Source: Aggregatimonas sangjinii (lineage in GTDB: Bacteria; Bacteroidota; Bacteroidia; Flavobacteriales; Flavobacteriaceae). From it: a DNA stretch of 64,000 nt. The stretch spans positions 1,499,001 to 1,563,000 of the forward strand of contig NZ_CP040710.1 of NCBI RefSeq assembly GCF_005943945.1, read 5' to 3'. The translations under genes were made by a program, and so were the position numbers. This document shows, piece by piece, positions 62,103-64,000 of this stretch. Positions within the stretch are counted from its first letter, which is position 1. The number at the start of each line of letters is the position of its first letter. Under the pieces are notes generated by a model. The model did not search any database, was not told the origin of the DNA, and saw only the letters and a list, made by a program, of their open reading frames with translations.

Positions 62103-63581
62103 TCAATCTTCGTACGCCGGATTTAATTGCTTGGGAATCGGCGCATTGGTTTCATCCCACCATTTTTGCAAATATCCCAACATTTCGGTTGTTTTTTCAG
62201 GATTTTGAAGGGCAAGGTTACTTCCTTCTCCAATGTCTTGCGCTAGGTCATAAAGTTCAACTTCATTATTTTCGAAATAATAATGCAGCTTCCAATTTTC
62301 ATATCTTATCGCGGAACCGGGACGTGTTCTGAACAGGGAATCGCGGTTTTCGTTGTCGCGAACATTATACGCCTGTAAATAAATGGGAAAATGCCAATAC
62401 AAGGGGCGTTTCAATTCGTTCGCTTTTTTTTCTAAAATTTGGGAAAGATCCGTTCCGTCCAAATCGATTTGATTTGAATCGATTCCGGTAAAATTCAAAA
62501 TGGTCGGAAAGAGGTCCAAATGGGTAATGGGTATATCGCTTTTAGAGTTTGCTTTTATCCTATCGTTCATCACGAAAAAAAAGGGTTCGCGAATACCGCC
62601 TTCATAATAGCTTCCCTTGCCTGCTCTCAAAGGTAGTTGTTTTGTAATGCCGTATAAGCCTCCATTATCCGAAGTGAAAATGATAAGTGTATTGTTGAAC
62701 AGTCCCTTCTCCTTTATCTTAGAAATCAATAGTCCGATATTCCTGTCCAGATTTTCCACCATAGTGGCGTACGCCGGGTTTCCTTGGCCCTCCCAACTGG
62801 GTTTTCGGGTATACTTCTCTAAAAGCGAATCAATAGGCTGTATAGGGGTATGCACCGCATAGGGTGCGTAGTACAGAAAAAAGGGCTGTTGAACGGTGTC
62901 GACAAAGCTTAGGGTTTTCTCCATAATCAAATCGGTCAGATGCTTGTTCTCACCACCTTTGATGTTGACGTTTTCGTAAGGTGGATAGTAACTTTTGGGA
63001 AGTCCATTGAATCCACCACCAATATTTACTTCAAACCCATATTCTAAAGGGTTTTTACTCAAATGCCATTTTCCTGCATGACAGGTGTTATAGCCTTTCT
63101 GATGTAATAGTTCAGGTAAGACCTTATGTTTTTTCGATAAAATAACTGTGTTTTCAACAGGTATCAGCTTGCGATGTTTCGATGCTCCCCTTTCGGAAGA
63201 ATTCACGGTGTATATACCATGTCGGGGCGTCCACTTGCCTGTCATCAAAGAGGCCCTACTCGGGGCGCAATTGGCAGCAGCGGCATAGCCATTAGTAAAC
63301 ACCATACCCAAACTGGCCAAATAATCGATATTGGGGGTCTCATAATACGAGCTCCCCATAAAGCCCACATCCTTCCAACCCATATCATCCACGTTTATGA
63401 TTACAACGTTGGGTTTGATTTCCTGTGAGGTAGTCAAGTGGCTCGATAAGATGGCGATAGATAATACAAAATATTGAAGAATTTTGTTGTCATTGCTTCC
63501 CAGTAGGGGAATACTAGGAATTAAGGACTTCACATTATCGGAAATTGTAGTTTTTATACTCGTGAGAAATCCAGATATCAT
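62103..63581 (-). CDS. Formylglycine-dependent sulfatase (S1 family)
   Basis: 492 residues from ATG 63579-63581; the open frame reaches further up but would run into the next gene's stop. A hydrophobic signal region (ILQYFVLSIAILSS) is followed by the sulfatase domain: NVVIINVDDMGWKDVG, then the formylglycine motif with Cys105 in CAPSRASLMTG, and FTSDNGG later. It removes sulfate from sulfated sugars, plausibly algal polysaccharides. The subfamily and substrate cannot be read here. Confidence 0.92.
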   Translation of the reverse strand: MISGFLTSIKTTISDNVKSLIPSIPLLGSNDNKILQYFVLSIAILSSHLTTSQEIKPNVVIINVDDMGWKDVGFMGSSYYETPNIDYLASLGMVFTNGYAAAANCAPSRASLMTGKWTPRHGIYTVNSSERGASKHRKLIPVENTVILSKKHKVLPELLHQKGYNTCHAGKWHLSKNPLEYGFEVNIGGGFNGLPKSYYPPYENVNIKGGENKHLTDLIMEKTLSFVDTVQQPFFLYYAPYAVHTPIQPIDSLLEKYTRKPSWEGQGNPAYATMVENLDRNIGLLISKIKEKGLFNNTLIIFTSDNGGLYGITKQLPLRAGKGSYYEGGIREPFFFVMNDRIKANSKSDIPITHLDLFPTILNFTGIDSNQIDLDGTDLSQILEKKANELKRPLYWHFPIYLQAYNVRDNENRDSLFRTRPGSAIRYENWKLHYYFENNEVELYDLAQDIGEGSNLALQNPEKTTEMLGYLQKWWDETNAPIPKQLNPAYED

Positions 63582-63616
63582 GTCTATGCAATTTTTCGTA
63601 TAATACAATTGGCAAA

Positions 63617-64000
63617 TTACAAGGTGACTATTGTGGCTTTCTTCGATACCGTATCGAATAGGCCACAAGTCGGTTCACCTTTAAAGCCAAGTATTTCGCC
63701 TGGGTTCATCAATAAACAATTTCCTATGATTTCTTTATTGGAAATATGGCTATGACCACAAAAAACCGCTTCAAAATCGTTGGATTTGGCCAATGCCTTC
63801 GCATAGAAAGGATAATGGGTTATCGCGATTCGTACACCATCAATCTTTAAATCGGCATATTCGCCGTAGAGTTTTAAATTGGGGGCTTCTGCTTCGGCAA
63901 ATTTTAAAATGGAAAATCGATCACCGTCCCCGTTACCGAATACGCAATGAATATCGCAGTCAAATAATTTAGACATTACTTTAGCGGGAATGGGCGAACA
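63617..64000 (-). CDS. Metallophosphoesterase (YfcE/MJ0936 type), 5' end beyond window
   Basis: The frame is open to the window edge, so the N-terminus with the DxH metal motif is missing. An internal ATG at 63974-63976 is not the start: text such as CSPIPAKVMS continues upstream. Visible motifs are VFGNGDGD, ITHYP and CGHSHIS, all metal ligands of the calcineurin-like fold. MNPGEILGF is typical near the end. It would act on small phosphodiesters; the substrate is unknown. Confidence 0.9.
   Translation of the reverse strand, partial: CSPIPAKVMSKLFDCDIHCVFGNGDGDRFSILKFAEAEAPNLKLYGEYADLKIDGVRIAITHYPFYAKALAKSNDFEAVFCGHSHISNKEIIGNCLLMNPGEILGFKGEPTCGLFDTVSKKATIVTL

Noticed and set aside
1-64000. 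Insertion sequence or prophage
   Set aside because: I found no transposase, integrase or phage structural gene on either strand; the only mobile-looking items are the palindromes and the GIY-YIG cassette.

Overview
The window looks like the chromosome of a marine, gliding, pigmented member of the Flavobacteriia (Bacteroidota). It has gldF and gldG gliding genes, a PorV-like outer-membrane protein, and two giant proteins ending in type IX secretion (T9SS) sorting domains. It also has a carotenoid operon, promoter-like boxes matching TAnnTTTG, few Shine-Dalgarno sites, and families typical of the class (DUF4290, DUF493, DUF4870). No species can be named from the sequence alone.

Layout. 1-1786: truncated family-1 pectate lyase lipoprotein on the minus strand. 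2199-10671: capsule/exopolysaccharide locus, with a sugar transferase, aminotransferase and GT4 on the minus strand, divergent from a frameshifted CapD/WbpM-like dehydratase, a Wza-like exporter and a Wzc-like tyrosine kinase. 11064-22900: two tandem giant secreted copper-radical oxidases of the galactose oxidase type (AA5), each with a LamG-like domain, a long array of Ig-like modules and a T9SS tail. 22920-23657: the CpsB/YwqE-type phosphatase expected to pair with the kinase. 23814-30894: a small unknown gene, a LytTR regulator with an acyltransferase, a lipoprotein with a heptad histidine ladder, mnmE, two coiled-coil secreted proteins and a DUF4870 protein. 30975-45110: housekeeping and envelope genes (dnaN, gldG, gldF, SAM hydrolase, phoH, purC, M14 peptidase, DUF2807, DUF808, DUF2383, PorV-like).

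45455-46558 is the strangest stretch. It holds two identical 347-bp units, each with a GIY-YIG nuclease gene and a tRNA-Met 3' half. Next to them lie an uninterrupted tRNA-Met(CAT) gene and three 119-bp units of broken tRNA-Met copies. The broken copies carry short GC-rich palindromes at fixed points in the tRNA. 46667-54968: START-like protein, class IV aminotransferase, AlgH/YqgE, HU, fmt, recQ, an AAA NTPase, DUF493, DUF4290 and murA (with Asp in place of the catalytic Cys). 55582-61942: a seven-gene operon for a hydroxylated, probably glycosylated and acylated carotenoid, ending in TPR and DUF4056 genes. 62103-64000: a sulfatase and a truncated metallophosphoesterase.

The surface theme is coherent: polysaccharide export, secreted oxidases, a pectate lyase and a sulfatase suggest life on algal or self-made polysaccharide. 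The pectate lyase and the oxidases share the same Ig-like module. The two most unusual things here are the AA5 oxidase pair inside the capsule locus and the tRNA-Met/GIY-YIG/palindrome array. A third is the lipoprotein with twelve histidines in three exact seven-residue ladders.
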